DNA of 64,000 bases from assembly GCF_000275845.1 (NCBI RefSeq), contig NW_006766906.1:64484-128483 (forward strand). Direction: 5' to 3'. The notes under the pieces are model-generated. The model was given only the letters and a program-made list of their open reading frames with translations, made no database searches and was not told where the DNA came from. Shown here in pieces: positions 1-10,466 of this stretch (position 1 is the first letter of the stretch; every line of letters starts with the position of its first letter). This DNA is from Dichomitus squalens LYAD-421 SS1 (lineage: Eukaryota > Basidiomycota > Agaricomycetes > Polyporales > Polyporaceae). The position numbers were made by a program, and so were the translations under genes.

Positions 1-1708
1 CGCGTGCCATCTCAGCTGTGTCTGATGTCCAATTGTAAGTAGGTGTCACTGCGCTGGCGGCTATGGGTACAAGTTGATTAGGTTAGGGTTGATTGGGCCG
101 GTCTGTATGATATATAGAGAAGTCTAGACGTAGCGTAGAAGAGTCGCCGTTTGAATATATTCATTTCGATCTAATTCATTCTGGCTGCCAATATCGGGAG
201 GAATACTAGGTGCCAAGCCGGGCACCAAGAATGGATATGAATAATAAGCTACAAAGTCGTATATCCTATTTGATCCCATGTTACACAGGGTGCGGAATGT
301 CTAAGTAATATGTGGGGAACATGGTCGGAATGTGAGCGGAAGGCAGTTAATACCACGACATCCTCTAAACCTGCGGAATGTGGTGGGAACAAGCTGGGAA
401 TGTGGCGGTAATGTGCTCATCCTCTCCGTGTTCCCCAACCTCCGTAATCTGGCGCTTCACGCGGTGACGTCCTGTCTCAGCTTATCTCTGTGCTTTGTGC
501 ACACTCACCTCGTCTGTCCCTATCGCTTGCCCCCGGCTGCTCCGTAGCTACTCACGCGACCGTGACTTGCGGCTGTTTCCCTGCCAGTGATGACTCCACT
601 TGTCGTGCTTTGTGTCGCCTTGCCTCCGGATGTCATCGTCTGAACACTTGTACTTTCGTACCTGCCTACATCCAGTTTGGCTTGCCTGCTTCCCGGCTCA
701 GCCCGCCCGACCCTCCTCTCCATGCTCATCTTTTCAACCGCAGCGCGAAGAACTGTGAAATAGTGCGGCGAAGGCCATCCAGTTCTTGACCTTCTCGCGG
801 GAGATAGTTGAGTATGGCTCTCTACATCGTGAGTCTTTCCTTCTTTGTTCCCGCTTGTATGGTGTATGGTGGCATGGTGTTCCGGGCCTTCCTGTCAGAG
901 CATTCTGACTGCTATGGATTGGCCTATCCGTCCAGGCCCATTAGCTGCGCCATGCTTAACAACAGATTGCGAACTCACCACCGGCTGTGCACATACGTTC
1001 ATGCGGATCCGCCCACAACTTTTAATGAGCGTGTAATGTAGCCGCTATCGCCTTAAGATGCGTGTAGTGTACAGTCCGAATATATCACTTTTGCTCAACC
1101 GAATGTATGCGATATTGTTCCCCAATGTTCAAGTCACTCTCATCCTGCATGCTTGAGGCTTGTATCAGGACTAGTCATTATGGGCCTCGTTCCGCCATTG
1201 CGACGCTTCGCTCTGAAGAGCATGCGAATGCAACTCTCAGTGCGATACAAAATGAGATTGCACACATGTGTACTTAGAACAATCAGATGGTACGTACGAG
1301 TCGTTTCACTGTGTCGACATCAATCAAACGAGGTACTCATGAATGCGATAGGTACACGCCCTAATGCGTGACACTATATAGCGGGAAGGGCCGCTCAGAA
1401 AACGAGTATATCATAGACGGGTCAAACTCGAGCATTAGCCGCCGAGAGGATGGTCGTACAGATCACCCAACCCCCCGGGAACTTGGTCGCGTCAGCGCAG
1501 CCCACTTCGCTCGCCTACCTTGTCACCCGCATCCATCCCTGTCCATTGTGCGCGTCCAGCTGGCCCACGATATCGTTCGAGTTGTGCAAGCCTGGGCGCG
1601 CGTCGTCGTCGTCCTCTAGGACGTCGACTCTGCCTTCCCCAGCCCCGCCTCCAAAGTCATTCGCGGCTTCTTTGCCGCCGCCCCGGTCCACAGCTACTCC
1701 GCTTCCTG
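1..1708. other. intergenic, left flank with duplicated segment
   Basis: I see no convincing gene here. The short open frames are not conserved with anything I recognise. The part from about 490 to 900 is clearly related in sequence and order to about 4,215-4,745 and forms the left end of a tandem duplication. The rest has no clear structure. Confidence 0.5.
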
Positions 1709-3520
1709 TTATCCCTCGAGCAACGCGGCCGGCGCGGTCTCTCGCGTCTCGTCAAAGGTCCCGATGCGTATGAAGTAGTGCGACGGCGCTGCCCAGTCCA
1801 AACCAGCATCCATGGTCGTCTTCTTTCCTGCGAGGGCAAAGGCAGCTGTTGCGCCTAGCGATAAGCAGCACGGCCTATAATCCGACCATCCCGCAGAATC
1901 AGGGTCCGCCCTGACTTCCTCCCCAGATTCAAGTGTACGTCGCGACGTCTTCACGTCGGCCTCGATCCTCAACAACCGACCGTCCTCCAAGGTATGTCGG
2001 TACTTGACGGAAATCGTGCAGTCGTCGTTGGACAGCGTGAGCCAGTGAGTGGCCGGGTGGCCCTCATCTGGACCTCGGAGTTTGGCCGTGTACCCTTGCA
2101 CGTGTATAGCATTGCGTGTCGCCTTCGATAACTGGAGACGGATGCTCTCGTGTGGCTGGAGGCGAGCGTTCTCTGAGTGTACGGTGGCGCGCTCAGGGTT
2201 GGAGATGTAGGAAGTCCTGACCTGGATGTCATTGCAACAGCTCTCGATGGTCGTCGGCGACAAGGGGAAGAGACCGGCCGGCCGATAACGGCCGCGGCTT
2301 GGCCTGGGATAGACCAACACATGTCCGGGATGCAAGAATTCGATGCCGGTATGGGAGGGCGGGACATAGCAGACGCGTCCTAGAAGACAGCGGGGGCTGT
2401 TCTTGTGCTCGCACCCAAGGATGGCGACGTACCACTGGGACTCGGGAGTGTCGCGGGGAAATGTGGTTACGATCTGAGGAAAGAGCCGAGACAAGGCTAC
2501 GACAGGCAGTCTCGTACGGATACCATGTGGGGTGGGAGTGTACTCCGTGGAGAGGACGTCGGTGCGCCCGTGTTGACGGAGGATCACAGGAGAGACGACT
2601 GTGATATCCTTGCTGTCGCCCTCAAAACGATTGACAGAGGAGAAAAACAGGAGCGAAGACTCGTATGGTGGACAGCGAAGGTGAGTCGGATACTCCTCTC
2701 CGCCAGTAGTGGACTGCTCATGCACATTTGAGCCTTGTTACACGACTCCCCATGCGAACAGGCTCTGATCGGGAATCCGTCCCACGATCTCCTGCAACCG
2801 GCGGAAGGCACGCTCGCCTTCACCGTAGAGCGTGGCCATGTTGATATCGAAGATTCCCAGAAGCGAGTACGCCTGGTCTTCCACTCGTGTCGTTTCCCGT
2901 TTGGCAGCCCATGAGAATCGCTGTGCGACGCTGAACTCGTCAAGCGATTTTGCATGCGACAGAGCATCTTCAGATGCCCGTAATTTCCTCGATGAGGTCA
3001 GCCAGCACGACCTTCGTCCCGATCTCCGTCCAGTCCTCGGAGAGGAACCATCACAGAAAACGGGGCGATGAGCTCCTGGAGCATCCATCCGCGCGCGTGA
3101 ACCGCCGGCTCTGGCGAAGAGCGGATGGGCCGCACGTCGGCAAGGTGAGCATCGCACTGATACATCGATTTGTTCGATTCAGACAAGTCAAAAGTGCTCG
3201 GCCTGTCGGTGCAGCACGAGTCGACGTGAAGATACCGGTACCCACCCTCGCATGCGACTCTGCAAGCCTCTCGGATCTTCCGCGAGAGGCCCAGGCGGCC
3301 CCAGATGGGATGATTGCTCTGCACGAAGCTGGACGGGGAGTCGGTGGATGCAAGAGGGGCTATGTGAGGAGTACTCGGCGGAGGAAGGGCCTCCGTGGCG
3401 TGCATGCACGGTCTTCCGTTTGCCGTCAATCTGCTCCTTCCTCCAGGTGTGTGACAGAGCGGTGGATCACGGATTCTGCGAGTTCACGTCCACGAACGGT
3501 ACACCTAGGAGGCGCATGAT
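490..3520. repeat. tandem segmental duplication, left unit
   Basis: This segment matches 4,215-7,425 in the same order and orientation. The match covers non-coding flank (for example about 590-650 against 4,328-4,388, and 830-910 against 4,650-4,730) and then the HET-domain gene copy on the minus strand. The offset between matching points grows from about 3.74 kb at the left to about 3.90 kb at the right, so the copies differ by small insertions and deletions. The duplication is therefore of a genomic block, not a retrocopy of a transcript. Confidence 0.75.
1709..3517 (-). pseudogene. HET-domain protein, decayed tandem copy
   Basis: HET-domain proteins act in heterokaryon incompatibility or related recognition. 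This copy aligns along its length with the better-preserved copy at 5,291-7,420, but the matching protein is spread over several frames. The N-terminus starts at the equivalent Met (3,517) and meets a stop after about 16 codons. The HET core, with the piece LSRKIREACRVA and its downstream DSCC, is in one frame (about 3,000-3,429). The segment with TTRVEDQAYSLLGIFDINM is in another (2,738-3,157). The C-terminal domain is one long frame (1,709-2,725). At least three frame changes plus a stop make a functional product very unlikely. The C-terminal frame is long enough to be mis-annotated as a gene. Confidence 0.85.
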
Positions 3521-5290
3521 GATTCCGCGATCTATATGGGTATCCCTCTGTGAGTAGTGGACGACGAAGATAGACGAATGTGTCTGTACGAACCGACAAA
3601 TATGGTTCGGTAGTAGATGATACCGAAAGGACGTAGAGACGGTGATAGCGGTGCCTTGTCGCCAAGGAGGGGTGGTATTTACCCGCCCATCTCCAAGCCC
3701 TAGAGCACTATATAGCAGCAGCTACTCACGTAGATGATTTTGTGCTTGAGAGTACTGCCGGGCCCTGCGTGGAAGATTGAGCACGCTATGTCGGTCTTCC
3801 GTGACGTCGTAAAAAATATCGGCCTGACTTTTTCCAAATAACAAGTGAGGGAGCAGCGTCAAGTAGGAAAGACTGGAGACGAGATGAGCATAGAGAAGCT
3901 CAGGCTGGCTAGATATAGCGAGACTGTGAAGCAGCTAGTGAGGGCACTGAGAGCCGACGGCGGGCTGATACGAGCGGTAGTGCGCGGCAGATTTTAAGTG
4001 GAATGTCGAAACAGGTGGAGACCTTCGAGTGAGAGCATGATGGGCGCGGCCTCCAAGCGAGGAAGAAAGAAGCGAGGCAGCACAGTCGGTGTCCGCACGC
4101 AGGCAAAGTCAGTGCGAGAAAACGTGTGACGTCACACTGTCACCGGCACCAACACCGGGGTCCCGCGAGTCCGTCTCCTTGGACTCGATCGGCGATGGCC
4201 TACTGCTCGGACTGACCAGGCAGCCCAGCTGCATCCGGTCCCTCTCTGTCTCTCCGTGCTGTCTGCGCCCGGCTCTCCTGTCGCTTCTATCTCCTCCACT
4301 GCTCGGTCTCAGGCGACTCCCCGACGACCCCGCCACCTATCGTGCTCTATGTCGCCCCGCCTCCGAATGCCATCTTCTGATCACTCGCGCTTCATCCCAC
4401 AGGTACTGCACGCTTTACGACCAACGCTCGGTCCCTACAGCCTCACCTGAGGCAGGTAACGGCGTCCTGCCCGCATCCGTGTTTGCCTTGCCTGCTTTGT
4501 CACGGACCCTGCCCTCTCCCGCCTTCCCTTCTCATCCCGCTTGTCGCTCCCCCTTACTCGCCTGTCCGACTGCACCCTATCAAAACGTGTGATATAGGGT
4601 CGAAGGTCGTATTGGTTCTGACCATCTCGCAGCGGATTGTCGTGGAATACAAAGTGGTGAGTTCACCCTGTTCACCCCTGTCTGCACCACTTATGGTGGA
4701 ATGGTGTGAAGGGTTGCTCTGTCAGAGGAATGGGGCTGCTACGGAGCAGCGCGGAGCCTGTACAGGCTCATTGTCTATGTTCTGCTTGTTGCATTCGGCC
4801 GTGTAGGTACCGATTGGCCCACAGCTGTTCAGTACGCGTGTGATGTGCGGTGTAGACATGTCACTGCCGGAACACCGAATATATGCTACATATTGCATTT
4901 CACCACCCTTGCCTCTCTCCGCGTGCTTTGAGCTCATTCTGTTGGGTTGGTGACTGTGGACCTCAATCTGGTTCCATCGCGATGCTACGCACGGAGAACA
5001 CTGTCTAGCGCCACGTAGAAACGTGCTGCAACATTTGCATCTCCACATGAATCGTCCCGATGACATTTGAAACAAGAGGTGCGTACATACTGTTCTCTAT
5101 CTCAATCACACCATATACTCAAAGATTCTACAGCCACGGGCGATGATACGTGACTACGTCAAGTTACAAGCGAAAATGAGCCGATGAGACACTACCACAT
5201 GGGCACCAGATGAAAGAGAACCCCAAATGGAACGTGAATCGCCGAGAAAATCGCCATTCGAGGTCCAAGCCCGCCCCGAACACGGTCGCC
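3518..5290. other. intergenic between HET copies
   Basis: No gene is supported. From about 4,215 to 4,745 the sequence repeats the left flank of the duplication (490-900). That stretch is pyrimidine-rich and contains several short open frames, none with a recognisable domain. Confidence 0.5.
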
Positions 5291-7425
5291 TCAACGGAGC
5301 GCAGCTCCCTCGCCTCCGCCGTCGGCATAGTCGACACCATCTTGTCCGAGTCCGTGAGTCTCTCCACCATGAGCTTCCGGCTGACCCGAAATGCCGTTCG
5401 AGTCGGGTACGTCAGGGTGCGCGTTGTCGTCGGACCCCAGGGTCATGATAACTGAGGTTTCGACCGCCCGAGCGCGACGCCTTGCACGTTTGCCTCGCCG
5501 TTGGTCCCGAAAATACCGACGGTCTTCTTCGGCTTCCCACTCGAGCAGCACGGCAGGCGTAGCCTCCTCCACCTCGACAATCTTGACAACCTCCACTATA
5601 TCGACGCGTGGGAAGTAGTGCGACGCCGCCGCCCAGTCCAAGCCGAGCTTCAAGATGAGCTTCTTGCCTGCGAGGGTGAAGGAGACTTCTTCCGTGGCTA
5701 ACGATGAGCTCCACGAGAACCGCCGACTGTCCCCCCACCTCACAGAACTCGGATGCGCCTCGACCTGCTCAGCCGAGTCAAGAGCGCGTCGCGACATCGT
5801 CACATCCGCCTCGATCCTCAATCGCTGCCAACCGTCATTGTTCAAGGTATGCCCGTACTCGACGGTGATCATGTGGTCGTCGTTGGAAAGCGTGAGCCAC
5901 TGAGTGGTCGGGTGGCCCTCATCTGGACCTCGTAGTTGGGCCGTGTACCCTTGGGCGCGCAGAGCATCGCGCGTCGCCATCGGTAACACGAGGTTGTACG
6001 TCTTGTGTAGCTGACGGCGAGCGTCCTCTAATTATGCGATAGCGCGCTCCGGGTAGGAGATATATACAGTCTTGATCTGGATGTCATCGCGACAGCGGTC
6101 GATGGTTGCCGGCGACAAAGGGAAGAGATTGGGCCAACGATCACCGCGACTTGGGATTGGAGAGATCTCCACCAGACCAGGACGCAAGACTTCGATGCCG
6201 GCGTCAGAGGGTGGGGCATAGCAGACGCGTCCTAGAAGACAGCCGGGGCGGTGCTTGTGCTCGCACCCGAGGATGGCGACGTACCACTGGGATTCGGGGA
6301 GGTCGGGGGGAAATGTGATTTCGACCTGAGGAAATAGACGAGACAAGGGCAAGACAGGCAGTCGTGTGCGGATACCCTGTGGTGTGGGAGTGTACTCTGT
6401 AGAGAGGAGGTCGGAGCGCCCGAAACGACGGAGGATGGCAGGGGAGACGACTGCGATATCCTTGCTGTCGGTACCAAATTCACCGATAGACTTAGCAAAC
6501 AGCAATCCACCGTATCGATAACATTTAAGGCTGTACTCTTCTCCAACAGCAGTCGACTGCCAGTGCACTACGTCAGAGCCTTGGTACACATTCCCCCATG
6601 CGAACAGGCTCTGGTCGGGAACATGTCGCACGATTTCCTCCTGCAACCGGCGGAATGCGCGCTCGCCCTCACCGTAGAGCGTGGGCATGTTGATGTCGAA
6701 AATTCCCAGAAGCGAGTATGCCTGATCTTCCACTCGCGTCGTCTCCAGTGTAGCAGCCCACGAGAGTCGTTGAGCTACGCTGTAGTCGTCAAGCGACTTT
6801 GTATGCAACAGAGCCTCGGCGGGGATACCTGTGACCTCCTCGATGGGGATAATCAGCGTGACCTTCGTTCCAATGGCATTCCAGTCATCAGAAAGGAATA
6901 TCATGTTGAATGGGGCGATGAGCTCCTGGAGCGTCCACCCGCGCGTGAACCATAGGCTCTCACGGAAAACAGATTCAGCCACGTGAGGGTCGTCGTCAGA
7001 GGGGACGTCAGCAAGGTGGGCGAAGCACACCTGCGCGCGGCCGTACCACTGCCACCTCGAGTTGATCGATTGGGATAACTCGGAGCTGCTCGTCTTGTCG
7101 ATGCAGCAAGAGTCGATCCAGAGGTACCGGTAGCCAGCTTCGCGTGCCACTCTGCAGGCCTCTCGGATCTTCCGCGATAGCTCGTCATCATTCCAGATGG
7201 TGCCATCTGTGCGCATGGGGTTCGAATGGGGGCGGAAGGATGGGGAGCTGGGACGTGAGGTGTATCCGGTGCGAGAGGGACCCTCGTATCGCGCCTGCAC
7301 AATCTTTAGTTCGTCGTACGTTTGCTCCCTCTCCCTCCAGGTGTGTGAAAGAATGGCGAATCTCGTCTTCTCCGGGTCTACTTCCACAAACTGGCATGTC
7401 CATGTATCCAGGACGCGCATGACGG
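4215..7425. repeat. tandem segmental duplication, right unit
   Basis: Right copy of the block at 490-3,520: the same order of non-coding flank followed by a minus-strand HET gene. It is better preserved, since its HET frame is broken only once. A short stretch at about 7,770-7,850 again resembles the start of the unit (shared ACTGACCAGGC followed by a CTGTCTCT-type tract), which could be the edge of a third unit. That last point is weak. Confidence 0.75.
5291..7420 (-). pseudogene. HET-domain protein with one in-frame stop
   Basis: The start at 7,420 gives MRVLDT, the usual opening of basidiomycete HET proteins; about 34 further in-frame codons lie upstream. HET-core landmarks follow in order: FAILSHTW near residue 22, a WIDSCCID block, WFTRGWTLQELIAP, then RVEDQAYSLLGIFDINMPTL and YGEGERAFRRLQEEI. 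A long C-terminal region follows. One TAA at 6,032-6,034 splits an otherwise open frame of roughly 700 codons; the frame is the same on both sides, and the left copy reads His-Ser at the aligned place. Either this is a young nonsense pseudogene, or a 57-base intron (GTATAT...CAG, about 6,018-6,074) removes the stop. Because the left copy keeps those codons as coding sequence, I favour the nonsense mutation, but moderately. Confidence 0.6.
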
Positions 7426-7974
7426 TTTCGCAAGCTTTCGAACAAACTTTCCGTAAGTCAGCATAGGAAAATACAGACATCTCCACGCACCAGTAGGTAC
7501 GGCTCTGTGATCGCTGGAACAAACCGGACGTAGATGCAGCAGGGGACGCAGATGATGATGGAAGAATCCTGAGATGACGGACACAGCTAAAGACTCGCAG
7601 GTCTTAGGAACGGGGAAGTTGCAGTAGATTAAGGCTCGCAAAGTTCAAGTCCTTCTAACATGACAAGGGCGGGACGCACGCATGTCACGTGACTATTGTG
7701 AGACATCCCTGAGAGACGACGATCAAAGATTAATCCTGCCTCGAATCGGCTTTGAGTCGTCCTCAGATTGTTCCCCCACCTACGACTGCCAGCACTGACC
7801 AGGCTGCCTGATGTGCTGTCTCACCCTGTCTCTGTATTCATGCCGTCACGGAAAGCGACCTCGCATATTGATGACCCGAGCGCGGCAGCCAATACATAAG
7901 GAGTTGCTCATACATTGCAAGGTGACAGGCATGGTCAGGTACAAATGAAGAGAGATTCTCACTAGCGGAGGTGC
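7421..7974. other. intergenic
   Basis: No gene is supported. This holds the upstream region of the right HET copy and a short stretch at 7,770-7,850 that resembles the start of the duplicated unit. Confidence 0.5.
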
Positions 7975-8621
7975 TCATTGAGTTTCTCTGGCGTCGAAAG
8001 AAGCCCCAACAGCAGCCGGTGGGTGCGCCCTGTTCCAGATCCCCTTGATATCAAGGAATGACGCCCAGATGGTAGTGCTGCCAAAATGCCCGTCTGTGCC
8101 GCCGCCACCATTGCCCGTAGGGCATGAAGGCGAAGCTCTACTCCCACCCCACCCTGCAAACACGTTCTAGCGCTCCGAAGCTATCTCTAGGGGCGGGGGC
8201 AATGGCTTACATTTCGACTGCGGTTGACACCGGACGCGAGGAGTAGATCACGGATCGCTTTCTAGCAGGTCGAGGGCAATCTGAAAGTCGTTGATGAGGA
8301 GAATGGAACCACCCATCACTTGCAGATGTACCAAACCTCCTGCAATGCTTGTGTTGGCATACTGGCCAGACGAGCTCGGGACGAGTGAGATAGAGGTAAC
8401 GCACCGTACTTTCGCGAGAATTCCCTATATCCAAGCTATGGTGCAGCTCTAGGAAGGTCGAACAGGTTTCCGACAACAGGTATACCGGGCGGTCCTGGTG
8501 GCAACCGGCGCCCTTGAGAGCGAACGGCGAACTCGGAGAACTTTCTGAAAACCTGTATGAGAGAGAAGATGAGCACTCCTACGAGCAGTAGGATGGATGC
8601 GACGACGAGAGAGTGTTCCAT
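7975..8621 (-). pseudogene. cytochrome P450, N-terminal remnant
   Basis: Reading the minus strand from 8,621, there is a membrane-anchor segment (hydrophobic residues about 5-25) followed by the proline hinge LPPGPPGIPVVGN, the hallmark of a microsomal P450 N-terminus. Further pieces follow in shifted frames: MGGSILLINDFQIALDLLES and then RPVSTAVEM. Next comes the C-helix block FAFMPYGQWWRRHRRAF at about 8,050-8,130 and finally RLLLGLLSTPEKLNEHLR, ending near 7,975. Several stops and frame changes lie between them. The oxygen-binding I-helix, ExxR and the haem Cys loop are all absent, so about the last 60 percent of the gene is missing. The anchor and hinge recall the P450s greatly expanded in white-rot fungi. 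Confidence 0.8.
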
Positions 8622-8799
8622 GATGGTGTGGCAGTTCTAGGTCCATATAGCCGGTAGAACCGAAGGTACGCTGAACCATGAGAGGATAAGTATAGGATAG
8701 CGTTTGAAGTTGAGATTATAGGATCAATGCGGGATAGCACGAATCGTTTACGAGTTGAGTATGCGGGGCGAGAGCGGGAAGGGCTCGGCCTCGAGGTTC

Positions 8800-9440
8800 C
8801 GGCTGTCTTCTTAGGGGTCCTCCAGAAGAACGCTTCTCTTGTGCCTGCGGACTATCAGGTGACGCGACAATTGCTGTAAGACGACTTCAGGGTGTCTCTG
8901 CTTCTCCCTCAACATGGGGTGCTCGGTGTGCGGTAAAAGGGCCACACGCAGATGCACGAGCTGCCAGTCAATCTGATACTGCGGTTCTGGTGAGTCGAGC
9001 CCACCTTTGCTATCGACACCTAGCGCTCAACGTCGGACCGTTGTGTGCCCTAGAAGGCCAACATGCGGACTGGCAAGAACACAAGCATCCATGCCGCTCA
9101 CTCAGGGATGCGACCCGGCGCAACGTCCGCTTGTCCGCGAGTGGTTTTCCCTCCTCAATGTACATACAAGTCTGGCCGATCCCCAAGGATCGATGAAGCC
9201 GCTCTGGCACGACGATTCCTTTCCTTTCCACACATGAACGTCCATGGGGACCGGCTATTCTTCGTGAAGATGCAGAACCGCCCAGGCTTAGTCCCAAGGA
9301 CGAGCGACGTCAATTTGTACGTCCGGCGGATGATGTGCGTCTTGTTGAGAGGATTTGAGTCCTGCGAAGTTGGGACTTTCGCGCAGGAGGTAAGGGGAGC
9401 AGGGGCGGAAGGTGTATCGGTTGGCGAGGCGCACGGGTGA
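8800..9440 (+). pseudogene. MYND zinc-finger gene remnant
   Basis: This is a decayed relative of the intact gene at 26,973-28,421. The piece LGVLQKNASLVPADYQV (about 8,810-8,860) matches the part before the finger in that gene. Then, from 8,914, CSVCGKRATRRCTSCQSI is followed by TGA and YCGSG. The finger intron is at the same place (donor GTGAGT at about 8,991). After it, the expected ECQ reads as EGQ, so a zinc-ligand Cys is lost, then DWQEHKHPCRSL. About 11 residues before the finger are deleted, and the rest is frameshifted (a piece with LFFVKMQ near 9,250 is still recognisable). It lies on the opposite strand to its two relatives. Confidence 0.75.
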
Positions 9441-10466
9441 TTGGGAACCGAGCATCTGCTTAGCTAGGGTACCACAGAGGGATTAGAAGTGGTGAGCAAG
9501 AAGGAAGCTTGGATGCGGGGAAAGCTAAGTACGAGCATAAGTATGAACCATGGATGAGCTGCGGGGCGCGGACTACGGACCGTTTCATCGTCCCACAAAG
9601 TCGTTTGTCGCGCCACACAGTCTGGCTTGGTGGACACCCCCGAGCCTATGTCAGGCGACTAGGCGATAACTTGAAGGCAGAATATGTTGCCGCCTTGACG
9701 ATCCTGATCCAATGCCAACGAGTGTGGGGTTGTAACAGGTCGCACGAGAGGTCAACCGTGGCCCTCCTGGCGCTGTCCCTGTTTGCGACCGTCATTGCTT
9801 CATATCCAAGTTGCGCTGTCGTTGCCAGCCTGCTAGGCAGCCTTGTCAGCTGCCACGTATGGATTGTTGTGAACAGGAGAGGCCGAGCGGTCGAGAGGTG
9901 GACGCCGCAAGAGGCAAAACTGTGGCCGAGATCTGACACGTGAAAAGACGATCGCGCTCCACAGCCAAATCGAGGCAGGTCGCGTGACCTCAGCCTGATG
10001 GCCGCTCTGTAGAACCTCCTCAACCGACCTCCCGCCCTTTTGTCTCCACTCTCGCCTATGCGCTCTGCGCCTCGTGCTCCTCCGCCTGCTCGCCACGTTG
10101 GCTGCCACGACCCTTCTACTCTCAGGCACATTCACGATTATCGCAACACGATCCCTGACTGACGCCTTCCACCGACATCCGCCGTGGAAGATTGATTACA
10201 AGGACGGAGCAGAGAACTGCATACTGGTTCCGTCCACCCACATAGTCTCCTGTCTCTGAAGGCCATACGGGGCGCACAAAGTGCGGCTTGTCCGGCTTTA
10301 AGTTGTGTATACAAGCTTTGCCGTTGCCTCCGAGGAAATCGCGCCAAAACGGTCGGTATCCGTGTATTCCGCTTTTTAGCTTGTGGCGATCTCACGGACA
10401 TCGTCGTCAACGCATCATCCGGACCTCTCTCCTTGTTCCGCAAACCATCCGATTTGAACCTTCAAG
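9441..10466. other. intergenic
   Basis: No gene is supported. An open frame at 9,509-9,943 (+) has two hydrophobic stretches but no domain I recognise, and it overlaps an equally long antisense frame. I treat both as chance. Confidence 0.4.

Noticed and set aside
9509..9943. A 144-codon frame with two hydrophobic segments
   Set aside because: An antisense frame of similar length overlaps it, and neither has a recognisable domain or good context.
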